Assembly: GCA_964503595.1 (NCBI GenBank)
Contig: CAZDAM010000033.1
Coordinates: 1-29,892 of the forward strand
Origin: CAZDAM01 sp964503595
GTDB taxonomy: Bacteria; Muiribacteriota; UBA6191
DNA length: 29,892 bases
Direction of reading: 5' to 3'
Shown here: in pieces, positions 7,411 through 15,640 of the stretch
How the letters are laid out: each line of letters begins with the position of its first letter
Position numbering within the stretch: position 1 is the stretch's first letter
The notes under the pieces: model-generated
Told to the model about the DNA's origin: nothing
The model's input: only the letters and a program-made list of their open reading frames with translations
Databases searched by the model: none
Position numbers and translations under genes: made by a program

Positions 7411-7449
7411 ATAAAATATCTATATTCTCTTAAAGCTTCCTAATGACAT

Positions 7450-7481
7450 ATAGGACTAACATTCCCCTCGTTAGGTCCTAT
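7450..7481 (+). terminator. Strong stem-loop downstream of the 107-aa gene
   Basis: ATAGGACTAAC (7450-7460) pairs with GTTAGGTCCTAT (7470-7481) over 11 bp with a single bulged base and a 9-nt loop. It lies about 40 bases after the 107-aa gene. A run of seven T (7493-7499) follows, but 11 bases later than in a classic intrinsic terminator, and it sits in its own small hairpin. Confidence 0.4.
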
Positions 7482-7484
7482 CCC

Positions 7485-7502
7485 GTGAAAACTTTTTTTC
7501 AC
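7485..7502. repeat. Small A/T hairpin next to the stem-loop
   Basis: GTGAAAA (7485-7491) and TTTTCAC (7496-7502) form a perfect 7-bp stem with a CTTT loop, only three bases after the larger stem-loop. Together they could end transcription from either side, or form a compact structured RNA element. Confidence 0.35.
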
Positions 7503-8333
7503 AACCCCCAAAATCAGCAAAAATCTCATCTGCAGTCTCATAGAGTTTTCATAAGGATTTCCACCGTGTTTTTCCAACCCTCTGATACCGGAGTTTTATG
7601 GTGAAGGTACATTGGCCCTGATCACGTCGATTTATGGCATATTTCACAAACCCATCCGAGTTTCCAGGGTTTCTGCCAAAGGTTGGCCCGTGATTTCCAT
7701 GTTCCTTTCCTGCTTTTGCGAAACTTCTTCCCCTGTATCCACAGAAATCCGGTGACTACTTTTCCCGAGAGGTTTTATAAAGGGTTTCCGGGTAGCTTCC
7801 GGCCTTAATTCAGCCGCCTGTTTCTCAAGTTCACGGGTCGTCTGAGTCTTGAATCCATTCCGAGGCATTTTCTCTGGTCATGACCGGGACCACCTTCCGC
7901 AGTTTATTACACAGAGACATGCTGATGCTTTACCACCGTAGCCACTTCCGGGATATTTTGGGCACGCCTCCCAACCCGGATAAAATCATTGGTGATGGCC
8001 TCACTCAAACCGTAGTGAATGGCGATAAGGGAAAACTCTCCGGGAACAGACTCGAAAAATCAGGAATCATAGAAGTTGAACAGAGAGGGTATTTCTCCCC
8101 TCCATACGGGTTGTTTTTCATGAGTCCCGCGATAAGAGAAAATCCCTGAAAAAAAGCCGTCCTGTGACAGATCCCAACCTGAAGACAAAGCGATAAATTG
8201 GCCACATGGACAGGTTCATCTGAAGCAAACCTTCAAAACCCGCTTCCCACATGAAGAATTTCCCGTTTCAGCATACCGTCCAGAAGCCAAACAGGCTAAA
8301 ATCGCCGCAAGAGATGGCAAGAAAGGAGTTCCG

Positions 8334-9209
8334 ATGAAAAACCCAGAGGATCTCGTCGTCCCCCTGGATCAGGATCATCCAGGATTTCGGGACAAAGCCT
8401 ATATCCAGCAGCGCAATCTTATCGCACAAAAGGCGCTTGATTGGATTCAGGCCAGGGATGAGGGCAATGAAGGCCCTTTTCCTACAATCGAATATCGCCC
8501 GGAACAGCATCAGGTCTGGGAGCATATCTATACCAGTATCCTGAACCTGTACAGCATCAATGCTGTCCATGATGTCCATGAAGGGCTTCTGAAACTAAAA
8601 CTCAATCCCAGGACAATTCCAACTCTTGAAGAGGTCAATCAGCGTCTGATTCCCGAAACCGATTTCCGTGTCGTACCTGTGACCGGGCTGGTTCGCTCCC
8701 GTTATTTTTTTGCCAGCCTGACCCGGCGGGAGTTTTTCTGTACTCAGTACATCCGGCATGAATCCAAACCGGATTTCACTCCAGAGCCGGATATCTGTCA
8801 CGATGTCATTGGCCACGTTCCCCTGCTGATGTGCCCTAAAATTGCCCAGTGTTATGTAGAATTTGCCAAGGCCGCGCTGGTTGCAACCGATGAAGAGATC
8901 AAACAACTGGAAAACCTTTACTGGTTCACCGTGGAGTACGGTCTCGTTATGGAAGAAGGTCGAGTCAAAACCTGGGGGGCTGGTAATCTGTCCTCGATTG
9001 CGGACATGACCCGCTCCGTGGATAAAAAGAAGGTCGAACACCTGCCTTTTGAGATATCTGCCATGCTCCATCAGGACTATAACCCCACCATCCAGCAGCC
9101 CAAACTGTTTCTGGCTGATTCCCTGGATATCGCCCTTCAGACCATCTCAGAATATCTGAACCGGGAATTCATTCAGACCGACCGCCCCGTCCGGCCTCTG
9201 GACGGCTGA
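8334..9209 (+). CDS. phhA: Phenylalanine 4-monooxygenase (aromatic amino acid hydroxylase)
   Basis: This 291-aa protein is the bacterial, catalytic-domain-only form of the pterin-dependent aromatic amino acid hydroxylases, which convert phenylalanine to tyrosine with O2 and a tetrahydropterin. The non-heme iron facial triad is intact: His156 and His161 in CHDVIGHVP, and Glu201 in FTVEYGL. Other family segments are VTGLVRSRYFFASLTRREFFCTQYIRH in pieces from 116 to 142, and GAGNLSSIAD (215-224). Regulatory ACT and tetramerisation domains are absent, as usual in bacteria. AAAGGAG five bases upstream fixes the ATG. No phhB (pterin carbinolamine dehydratase) neighbour is seen; the next gene is an M16 peptidase 14 bp downstream, probably cotranscribed. 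Tryptophan hydroxylase activity cannot be excluded by eye. Confidence 0.92.
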   Translation: MKNPEDLVVPLDQDHPGFRDKAYIQQRNLIAQKALDWIQARDEGNEGPFPTIEYRPEQHQVWEHIYTSILNLYSINAVHDVHEGLLKLKLNPRTIPTLEEVNQRLIPETDFRVVPVTGLVRSRYFFASLTRREFFCTQYIRHESKPDFTPEPDICHDVIGHVPLLMCPKIAQCYVEFAKAALVATDEEIKQLENLYWFTVEYGLVMEEGRVKTWGAGNLSSIADMTRSVDKKKVEHLPFEISAMLHQDYNPTIQQPKLFLADSLDIALQTISEYLNREFIQTDRPVRPLDG

Positions 9210-9223
9210 AAACTGGAAATTCT

Positions 9224-11794
9224 ATGAATCATTTCACTCAACTCAAGAAATACACCCTGGATAACGGAACCCGGGTTCTGATTCTTCCCGAGGAAGGCCA
9301 TCGACTGGCAACTGCCCAGGTCTGGTACGAAGTCGGAGCCCGCTTTGAAAGCCCGGATATTTTCGGTATGTCCCACTTTCTGGAGCACCTGTTTTTCAAG
9401 GGTACAAAGGAAATGGGCCCCGGAGAAATCGATCGGCGTCTGAATGCTATCGGAGCCATGAATAACGCGGCCACCAGCAAGGACTACACTTTCTATTACG
9501 TCTTCGGGACTTCCGATGTTCTTGAGGAAATGTACGATATCCAGGCCCGGATGCTTCTGAATCCTGCCTTTGATGAAGAAGAAATCAACAAGGAAAGAGA
9601 CGTTGTGATTGCCGAGATCCATCGGGCCAATGACAATCCTTCCCATCTTTTCTACTACCAGATGATGGAGCAGGCTTTTTCAGAGCACCCTTACGCTCAT
9701 CCCGTGCTGGGGTTTGAGGACATTATCCGTAATGTCCCCCGGGAAAAAATCGTGGACTATTACAAAAGCCACTACCACGCCGGTTCTGCCACCGTCCTGA
9801 TTGCCGGAAACGTCAAAGAAAAAGACGCTCTGAAGATGGTGGAAGCCACCTATGGCAAACTCCCCCAAAGCTCCTGGACGGCTCAGGCTCACCAGCCCGT
9901 GCACGCCCACCCCGGCCGCAAGCTCAGTTACGCCCGCACTCACCGCAACTACTCAAGCCTTGGTTTCATCGGACCAAGCTCCCGAAATCTCAGAGACACC
10001 CTGGCCCTGGATCTTCTGGGAACCATTCTTACGGATCAGAGATCCAGCCGCTGGATCCGCGAACTCAAGGAGCAGAAGGATCTGGTGGAAAGCCTGAGCT
10101 TCGGCTGCTATTCGGCCACTGAGCAGTCTCTGATTTCCATCTATGCCATGGTCAAGGACAACCGCTTCACGGCCTACCACGAAGCCATTGCCGAAGCCCT
10201 GGAGCGCCTGCGCAAATACTATGTCAGCCGTGAAGAACTTGAGGAGGCCCGCAATCAGACCCTGCACCAGTCAGCCCACCGCCTGCAGAAACTGACCGGA
10301 CGGGCCCAGCAGCTCGGTTTTTATGCCACCATGGGACAGCTAGAGTACTGTACCCGGCACGAGGATCTGATCCGCTCCATTTCTCAGGAAGACATGATCC
10401 GGGTGATTGAAAAATATCTGAGTACAGATCCCATGATCTCCCAGATGCTGCCGGAAGGAGAAAAGGAAGAAAGCCAGGAAGCCACGCCCGTGGTGGAATC
10501 TCACCGTCACAGCCTGAAAGCGGAAGTTGAAACTCTGGATGAGGTGACCTCGGTTTACACTTTCAAAAGCGGTCTGAAATTCATCTACCAGAAACAGCCC
10601 GCTCATCAGCTGGCAACTGCCCGTCTGGCGGCTGGTTCCACAGCCGAGCTGGCAACCCGCTTCCCTGCCGGAGCCGGCCTGATGGTTCAGAAACTCCTGA
10701 GCCGGGGTACTTCCAGCCTGAATCTTGAACAGATTTCCCAGACCATGGATCGACTGGGAGCCAGATACACAACCGTGCCCCAAAGTTCCCAGACCGCGCG
10801 GGAATCATATTCCAGCCGACTGGACTGCCCTGAATCCACCTTCTGGGATGCTTTCAGGGTCTTCTCTTCCTTCTTCACGGATCCGGCCTTCCCGGAAGAA
10901 GAATTCCGCAAAATGCGGGAGTCCTCGATTTCCGACATCAAATCCCTGCCCGACTCCCTCTCTTCCTACTGTCTTTACAATCTGATGCAGAATTTCTTTC
11001 AGGGGCACCCTTTCGCTATTCCGGCACTCGGAACCCAGACTTCCCTGAACGAACTCAGCCTCAAGGATTTAAGGGATTTCCACTCCCTGGCATACGCAGC
11101 TCCAAACCTGATTCTGGCCATTGGGGGTCCGTGGGAACCTCAGCAAGCCCTTGAGAAGGTGCAGGAACTCTTCCATCATCATCTTGGCTCGATTGAGTAT
11201 CGCATTACCGATCACCGGGTTCCCATGAGCTTTGTACCTCCTCTTCTGGGGAAAAAAGCCATCGTGAAAAATCCCAAGGAGCAGGCCTACCTGATGCCAG
11301 CCTGGCCAACCGGCCCGGCGGGCACCAGAGAATCTTCCGCTGGTCAGGTCCTGAATGAAATGCTCGGTGGCGGTATGAGTTCGCGTTTCTTCCGCAATCT
11401 GCGGGATGAAAAAAGCTATGGCTATGAAATCGGGTCCAGCCTGGCCCAGTGGAATGGTATGGGTATGCTGTTCTGCTATCTGGGAACCGACCCCAGAAGA
11501 GTGGAAGATGCCTCCATGGACTTCAAGGCCGAAATTCGCGATATTGTGGAAAACCTGCCTCAGGAAGAAGAAGTGGACAAGGCCCGACGCCTGATTTCAT
11601 CCCGCCATGCCATGAGCCTGGAAACACCATCTGATCGGGTCGGATGGCTTCTGCGTCTTTATACTTCGAACATGCCCTACTCCTGGCTCACGGAATATGA
11701 AAGCCGCATTCAGTCCATCACTCCTCAGGATGTACAGGATTTTGCCCAGAAATACCTGAGCATCGATCCTTTTGAACAAAGAATTGTTCCTTAA
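9224..11794 (+). CDS. M16-family zinc metallopeptidase, fused double domain
   Basis: This 856-aa protein holds two consecutive M16 (pitrilysin/processing-peptidase) modules. The first is catalytic: the inverted zinc motif HFLEH (51-55, His51, Glu54, His55) lies in GMSHFLEHLFFKGT, with the third ligand Glu131 in VVIAEIHRAND, at the usual distance. The second half begins near residue 430 (YTFKSGLKFIYQ) and keeps the fold and the typical GGGMSSRFFRNLRDEKSYGYEIGSS segment late in the chain, but has no HxxEH, so it is the non-catalytic half that closes the chamber. Many bacteria encode the halves as two adjacent genes; here they are fused. I see no signal peptide, unlike many periplasmic M16 proteins. 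The substrate is unknown; the family degrades peptides. Confidence 0.93.
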   Translation: MNHFTQLKKYTLDNGTRVLILPEEGHRLATAQVWYEVGARFESPDIFGMSHFLEHLFFKGTKEMGPGEIDRRLNAIGAMNNAATSKDYTFYYVFGTSDVLEEMYDIQARMLLNPAFDEEEINKERDVVIAEIHRANDNPSHLFYYQMMEQAFSEHPYAHPVLGFEDIIRNVPREKIVDYYKSHYHAGSATVLIAGNVKEKDALKMVEATYGKLPQSSWTAQAHQPVHAHPGRKLSYARTHRNYSSLGFIGPSSRNLRDTLALDLLGTILTDQRSSRWIRELKEQKDLVESLSFGCYSATEQSLISIYAMVKDNRFTAYHEAIAEALERLRKYYVSREELEEARNQTLHQSAHRLQKLTGRAQQLGFYATMGQLEYCTRHEDLIRSISQEDMIRVIEKYLSTDPMISQMLPEGEKEESQEATPVVESHRHSLKAEVETLDEVTSVYTFKSGLKFIYQKQPAHQLATARLAAGSTAELATRFPAGAGLMVQKLLSRGTSSLNLEQISQTMDRLGARYTTVPQSSQTARESYSSRLDCPESTFWDAFRVFSSFFTDPAFPEEEFRKMRESSISDIKSLPDSLSSYCLYNLMQNFFQGHPFAIPALGTQTSLNELSLKDLRDFHSLAYAAPNLILAIGGPWEPQQALEKVQELFHHHLGSIEYRITDHRVPMSFVPPLLGKKAIVKNPKEQAYLMPAWPTGPAGTRESSAGQVLNEMLGGGMSSRFFRNLRDEKSYGYEIGSSLAQWNGMGMLFCYLGTDPRRVEDASMDFKAEIRDIVENLPQEEEVDKARRLISSRHAMSLETPSDRVGWLLRLYTSNMPYSWLTEYESRIQSITPQDVQDFAQKYLSIDPFEQRIVP

Positions 11795-11800
11795 ATGTCT

Positions 11801-11843
11801 TTTTCACCCTCCGAGGCCTACTCTCTGGTCCGGAGGGTGAAAA
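11801..11843. repeat. 13-bp perfect inverted repeat after the M16 gene
   Basis: TTTTCACCCTCCG (11801-11813) and CGGAGGGTGAAAA (11831-11843) pair perfectly around a 17-nt loop, seven bases after the M16 stop codon. The strong GC core and location suggest an RNA 3'-end structure. However, the T run lies on the 5' side and the A run on the 3' side in both orientations, opposite to an intrinsic terminator, and only TCTTGT follows. It could protect the mRNA 3' end or terminate inefficiently. Confidence 0.5.
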
Positions 11844-11961
11844 TCTTGTCCCAGCCCGAACAAAATCCGTTAAATTCAGCCCTGTTTTCTCCGAAAAACC
11901 ATTTAATGCCTGCTCTTTGCTGGCTTGAATGCAAACAGAAGTCACATTTTTTGGAGGAAAC

Positions 11962-12471
11962 ATGAAAAAGCTCCTGACGGTTGCAGCGGTCCTGCTTCTC
12001 AGCATCTGCTCCCTAAGCGCCTATTCCTACAGCATGCGTCAGGGCATGAAAGCCTTCTACATCGAAGATATCTGGGCAGAAGAAATGTTCATTGAATCTG
12101 CTAAAGAAATGATGGTGGAAGAATTCGCCCGCTACGGATATCGTCTGACCCCTCACAAGGAAGAAGCCGATGTAAGGGTTCATCTGACCATTCACTCGGT
12201 GAAAAACAAGGCTGAGGACATCCGCCCGTTTGTAATCTGGCCCATTGCCTCCAACAAGCGTGATATCGGTGAAGCCAGGATCTCAGCACGCGTCATCGAC
12301 AACGAAACCAACAAAGAAGTCTGGGCCAACAGCCTTAAGGGAAGGGTTCTTGAGGATCTTCTCTTTGGCTGGATTGAGCGCCCCAGAGTTGCCCGCATGC
12401 GTGCTTTCAGAAAAGCAATGGATCTGGTGTTTGATCCATACTTCGTTCACCAGATGCCCCTGTTTGACTGA
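11962..12471 (+). CDS. Small secreted protein, unknown function
   Basis: The start is the ATG at 11962, directly after TTTGGAGGAAAC. The frame is open further upstream, but that part lacks a binding site and would hide the signal peptide. The 169-aa product starts MKKLLTVAAVLLLSICSLSAYSYS, a Sec signal peptide probably cut after SLSA (about residue 20). LSIC is not a canonical lipobox because Ile precedes Cys, although a lipoprotein cannot be ruled out. The mature region alternates beta-like stretches (ADVRVHLTIHSV, EARISARVIDNETNKEVWANSLKG), reminiscent of small envelope proteins such as LptE-like or DUF4136-like proteins, but I see no definitive motif. A likely location is the periplasm or outer membrane. 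Confidence 0.75.
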   Translation: MKKLLTVAAVLLLSICSLSAYSYSMRQGMKAFYIEDIWAEEMFIESAKEMMVEEFARYGYRLTPHKEEADVRVHLTIHSVKNKAEDIRPFVIWPIASNKRDIGEARISARVIDNETNKEVWANSLKGRVLEDLLFGWIERPRVARMRAFRKAMDLVFDPYFVHQMPLFD

Positions 12472-12872
12472 GTGACTGAATGTGGCCTTCTGGTAAATTC
12501 ACCCTAATTAGGACTGAACAGGCTGGCAATATTGCACCATGTTTCTCCGGGAAAATAATCATTTAGAAAGTCAGGGACTTCAAAACAAAAATCTGGGCCT
12601 CGAAGAGCAGTCTGAGCAATGTAAAGAATATTCCATCATGGATCGGCATGGAAACCGGTATCTCAAGTCGGCTCGGCTCGGCAAAACCTTGGATACTACG
12701 CTGATCCGACTGAATTCTTATCGAATCCTCCGACTGCCGTCCGGGCAGATGGGGACGAGAAAGAACAGGGCAAGACACGGTTTCAGGCTGGCACCATCTG
12801 TTTGAATTTTATCGCAAGGTCCATAAAAAGGAAACCGCAAAATTTTCGAATTGCTTCAGGAAAAGGATCGGC
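12472..12872. other. Convergent intergenic region without a gene
   Basis: About 400 bases separate the 3' ends of the secreted-protein gene (plus) and the cation exporter gene (minus). Short open frames on both strands (12539-12805 plus, 12563-12778 minus) overlap each other, lack binding sites and resemble nothing known. I note three direct copies of TCGGC at 12668-12682 and a small CTGCC/GGCAG stem near 12735, but no clear terminator for either gene. Confidence 0.55.
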
Positions 12873-13739
12873 TTACACCGGGTCCTGATGAATCATCACT
12901 TCAGCTTCTTCAAAAAGGGCCATAAGCCTTTCTTCCAGAGCATCCGCGATGGCGTGGGCCTCCTTCAGACTCAGCTCTCCCGGTAAATCCAGATGAAGCT
13001 GAATGAAAATCTTGCTTCCTGAGGCTCTGGTTTTCAGATGATGAAATCCCACAATTCGCTGATCCTGATGAATCAGGCCGATGATTTTCTTTCTGGATTC
13101 CTCGGAAAGCTCCCGATCCATAAGGTTGTGAAACGCCCGGATTCCAATCTGATGAGCACCCTTTAGAATCCACAGAGCCAGAATCAGACCAATCAGGGAA
13201 TCCACATGGGACAGCCCCTTGGAACCTGCCAGCCAGACTGCCAGAAGAGTCATCAGGTTAGCGGCCAGATCACTGATGTAGTGCAAGGAGTCAGCTTCCA
13301 GAATCATCGAGGGAACCCGCCGGATCACATATTGCTGCCAAAGCACCAGAAGCAGGGTCAGCCCCATACAGACAAGCATCACCTGAATCCCGGTCTGAGC
13401 CTCAAGAACCGGTTCCGGATCCCAGAAACGGGCTAGGGACTGCCCTATTACAAACAGGGCTGAACCGGCAATAAAAGCCGACTGAACCAGCCCTGCGATA
13501 TCCTCAACTGAAGTATGCCCGAAACGATGTTCCTCATCAGCCGGCTCCATCGCCCACTGAAGAGCCAGAAGATTGATCACCGAGACCAGTGCATCCAGCA
13601 AGGAGTCCATAAGCGAGCTTAAAATGGCGACGGAATGGGTTGAAAGTACAGCCCAGAGTTTCAGGCCCATCAAAGCAACCGCCACTCCAACAGACAAACG
13701 GGCGGTAAAACGCTTGAGACGCTCCGGTGCCATCTTCAT
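12873..13739 (-). CDS. fieF: Cation diffusion facilitator, FieF/YiiP-like metal exporter
   Basis: This 288-aa inner-membrane protein exports divalent metals (Zn, Fe, Cd class) in exchange for protons. Six hydrophobic segments lie within about residues 15-205, followed by a cytoplasmic C-terminal domain. The transport-site residues are all present in YiiP-type arrangement and even at the same numbers as E. coli FieF: Asp45 and Asp49 (MDSLLD), His153 and Asp157 (HYISD). The second site residues Asp68, His71 and His75 (DEEHRFGH) are also kept. The DD-HD pattern points to Zn/Fe/Cd and not Mn. The ATG overlaps the uvrC stop by 4 bp, so it is translationally coupled to the uvrBC operon, an unexpected partner. 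Confidence 0.9.
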   Translation of the reverse strand: MKMAPERLKRFTARLSVGVAVALMGLKLWAVLSTHSVAILSSLMDSLLDALVSVINLLALQWAMEPADEEHRFGHTSVEDIAGLVQSAFIAGSALFVIGQSLARFWDPEPVLEAQTGIQVMLVCMGLTLLLVLWQQYVIRRVPSMILEADSLHYISDLAANLMTLLAVWLAGSKGLSHVDSLIGLILALWILKGAHQIGIRAFHNLMDRELSEESRKKIIGLIHQDQRIVGFHHLKTRASGSKIFIQLHLDLPGELSLKEAHAIADALEERLMALFEEAEVMIHQDPV

Positions 13740-15640
13740 ACCTGAATTCCATCAAAGTAATCCCGAAGACTTCGGGCTACTTTTTCACTCAGCCCCAGAT
13801 CGCGGATTTCCTCAAAACTCATTTCCTTGAGCCGGGACAGACTGGGGCAGAGTTTCAGAATTTTCTGGCGGGTTTTGGGGCCGATACCAGGGATTTCCTC
13901 AAGTTCTGAATGAAGTGTCCGCCTGCTTCTTAAAAGCTTGTGGTAAGTAATGGCAAAACGATGGGCCTCGTCCCGAATCTGCTGGAAAAGAAGTCTTACG
14001 GACGAGCGGCTTCCCAGCTGAATTGGAAGTTCCTCACGGGGAGAAACATGGATCAGCTCTTCTCTTTTAGCAAGGGAACAGAGTGGATGCTCTCCGATTC
14101 CGATCTCCTCAAGAGCTGCTCTTGCCGCCCGCAATTGTCCGATTCCGCCATCAACCAGGATCAGATCTGGAAGTTTGCTCCCTTCCCTTAAGAGCCTGCT
14201 ATACCGTCGGGAAATCGCCTCATGCATCATGGCAAAATCATCCGGAGTGTCCTTGCAGCGAATCTTGAAACGACGGTATTCCCTGGACTCCATGCGGCCA
14301 TTGATACAGACCACCATCGAAGCCACCGCATCCGTTCCCTGGATATTGGAGATATCGAAACAGTCGATGCGGTAAGGAATGACCGAAAGCCCCAGAGAAT
14401 CACGGATATCCTCCAGAAGCCGACCGGCATCCTCCGATTTCTGAAGCTCGACTCTCAGGCCTTCTGTTGCATTGGTCAGGGTCATCTCAAGAAGTCTTCT
14501 GCGGCGGCCCTGTCTGGGAGTTTCAAGTGGAATCTGACGACCAAAGCGGGCTTTGAAAGCTTCCTGGAGAACTTCTCTTTCCTCTTCCGGCAAAGCCTCA
14601 TCCGCAATCAAAATGGCAGCCGGAGGATCCGAAATCCCCAGAAGCCTTTGCCGGATACATTCCGAAAGAACCTCCCAGGGACTGAATCCCTCCAGCTCTC
14701 CCATGGTTTTCAGCTGCTGGACAATCCGGCCCTCACGGACCAGAAGATGCTGAATCAGCCAGAATCCTCCGGTGGATTCCAGGGCAAAATAATCTTCGTT
14801 CTTCTCGGCTGCCCCTTCCGCATTCTGGTTTTCCTTCAGGACTTCAAGAGCCCGGATCTGATCCCGGTAGTCACCGGCTTTCTCAAATTCCCAGTTTTCT
14901 GCCGCCTCGCGCATCAAACCTTCCAGACGGCGTTTGGCCAGCCCGGTCTGTCCCTCCAGAATCTGGCGGACCTCCAGAACTTCACGCTGATATTCTTTCT
15001 GATCTATCGCTTTTTCACAGGGAGCATTGCAGCGCCCGATCTGGTGCTCAAGACAGACTTTCACTCCTGGCCTGGTGACATCGGTATTACATTTAATGAG
15101 CTGATAGGCCCGATCCATGAACTGCAGAACCCGAAAAACATGAGTCCCGTTGGTAAAAGGTCCAAAGTAAAGTCCACCGTCCTGGACCACCCGGCGGGTC
15201 TTTTCCACCCAGGGGTAAGAATGCTGCAGATTGAGCTTGATATAGGGATAGGTCTTGTCATCCCGAAAAAGAATATTCCAGCGTGGACTCAGGGATTTGA
15301 TCAGGTTCGCTTCCAGGATCAGGGCCTCGGCCTCTGAAGCAGTAACCGTCCACTCCATCCGACGGATATGGCTGACCATTTTTGCCGTTCGAGGAGCCAG
15401 ATCATCCCGTCCGAAATAGGACTGAACCCGACGCTTCAGCAGGCGGGCCTTACCAACATAGAGAATTTCACCGGTGCCGTCAAAATACTGATAAACCCCA
15501 GGAGCATCCGGAAGATTTTTCAGATCGGCCTGAAGGCGCGTCTTCCAGTCTCCGGGAGCTGGAATCCGGTTCTGAAGCTGAGGGGCATCCAGACGAACTG
15601 CCCGAGCTCCGTCCGGGGCTTTGCGAGTGCTCTTTTTCAT
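13736..15640 (-). CDS. uvrC: UvrABC excinuclease subunit C
   Basis: UvrC makes both incisions around a DNA lesion after UvrB is loaded. This 634-aa protein has, in order: the GIY-YIG nuclease (GVYQYFDGTGEILYVGKA, 48-65) for the 3' cut; four cysteines in the Fe-S-type arrangement (Cys184, Cys196, Cys204, Cys208, with CLEHQIGRCNAPC); a UVR motif (AAENWEFEKAGDYRDQI, near 240); the RNase H-like 5' nuclease (IDCFDISNIQGTDAVASMV and LILVDGGIGQL); and a helix-hairpin-helix tail (LEEIPGIGPKTRQKIL). About 40 basic residues precede the GIY-YIG domain, longer than in many homologues. The gene overlaps uvrB by 4 bp (ATGA) and the exporter gene by 4 bp. Confidence 0.97.
   Translation of the reverse strand: MKKSTRKAPDGARAVRLDAPQLQNRIPAPGDWKTRLQADLKNLPDAPGVYQYFDGTGEILYVGKARLLKRRVQSYFGRDDLAPRTAKMVSHIRRMEWTVTASEAEALILEANLIKSLSPRWNILFRDDKTYPYIKLNLQHSYPWVEKTRRVVQDGGLYFGPFTNGTHVFRVLQFMDRAYQLIKCNTDVTRPGVKVCLEHQIGRCNAPCEKAIDQKEYQREVLEVRQILEGQTGLAKRRLEGLMREAAENWEFEKAGDYRDQIRALEVLKENQNAEGAAEKNEDYFALESTGGFWLIQHLLVREGRIVQQLKTMGELEGFSPWEVLSECIRQRLLGISDPPAAILIADEALPEEEREVLQEAFKARFGRQIPLETPRQGRRRRLLEMTLTNATEGLRVELQKSEDAGRLLEDIRDSLGLSVIPYRIDCFDISNIQGTDAVASMVVCINGRMESREYRRFKIRCKDTPDDFAMMHEAISRRYSRLLREGSKLPDLILVDGGIGQLRAARAALEEIGIGEHPLCSLAKREELIHVSPREELPIQLGSRSSVRLLFQQIRDEAHRFAITYHKLLRSRRTLHSELEEIPGIGPKTRQKILKLCPSLSRLKEMSFEEIRDLGLSEKVARSLRDYFDGIQV

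Larger units (their letters stand above)
7411..8333. other. Long interval without a convincing gene
   Basis: About 920 bases lie between the AT-rich pair and the phenylalanine hydroxylase gene. The first part is AT-rich with two adjacent hairpins (7450-7481 and 7485-7502); from about 7600 composition returns to that of the host. Open frames occur at 7644-7868 (minus, 74 aa) and 7880-8149 (plus, 89 aa), but neither has a good ribosome binding site or recognisable motif. A stop-free frame runs from 8136 into the hydroxylase gene without a usable start codon. The interval may hold decayed genes or an unrecognised RNA. Confidence 0.5.

Noticed and set aside
7644..7868. 74-codon minus-strand open frame in the long gap
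   Set aside because: The product is charged and of host-like composition, but there is no Shine-Dalgarno sequence, neighbour or motif. It is kept only as a remote possibility.
7880..8149. 89-codon plus-strand open frame in the long gap
   Set aside because: It has no binding site, and the sequence is low-plausibility and unlike any family I know.
8136..8333. Stop-free extension upstream of the phenylalanine hydroxylase gene
   Set aside because: It has no usable start codon, and a strong AAAGGAG lies exactly before the ATG at 8334. Bacterial enzymes of this family normally start near there.
12668..12682. Three tandem TCGGC units
   Set aside because: Too short and too few copies to count as a meaningful repeat array.
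12539..12805. 88-codon plus-strand open frame in the convergent gap
   Set aside because: It has no binding site, another frame overlaps on the opposite strand, and there are no recognisable features.
14222..15337. Long 371-codon open frame on the plus strand
   Set aside because: It is entirely antisense to uvrC, rich in Phe, Ser and Gln from reversed codons, has no binding site and resembles no protein.
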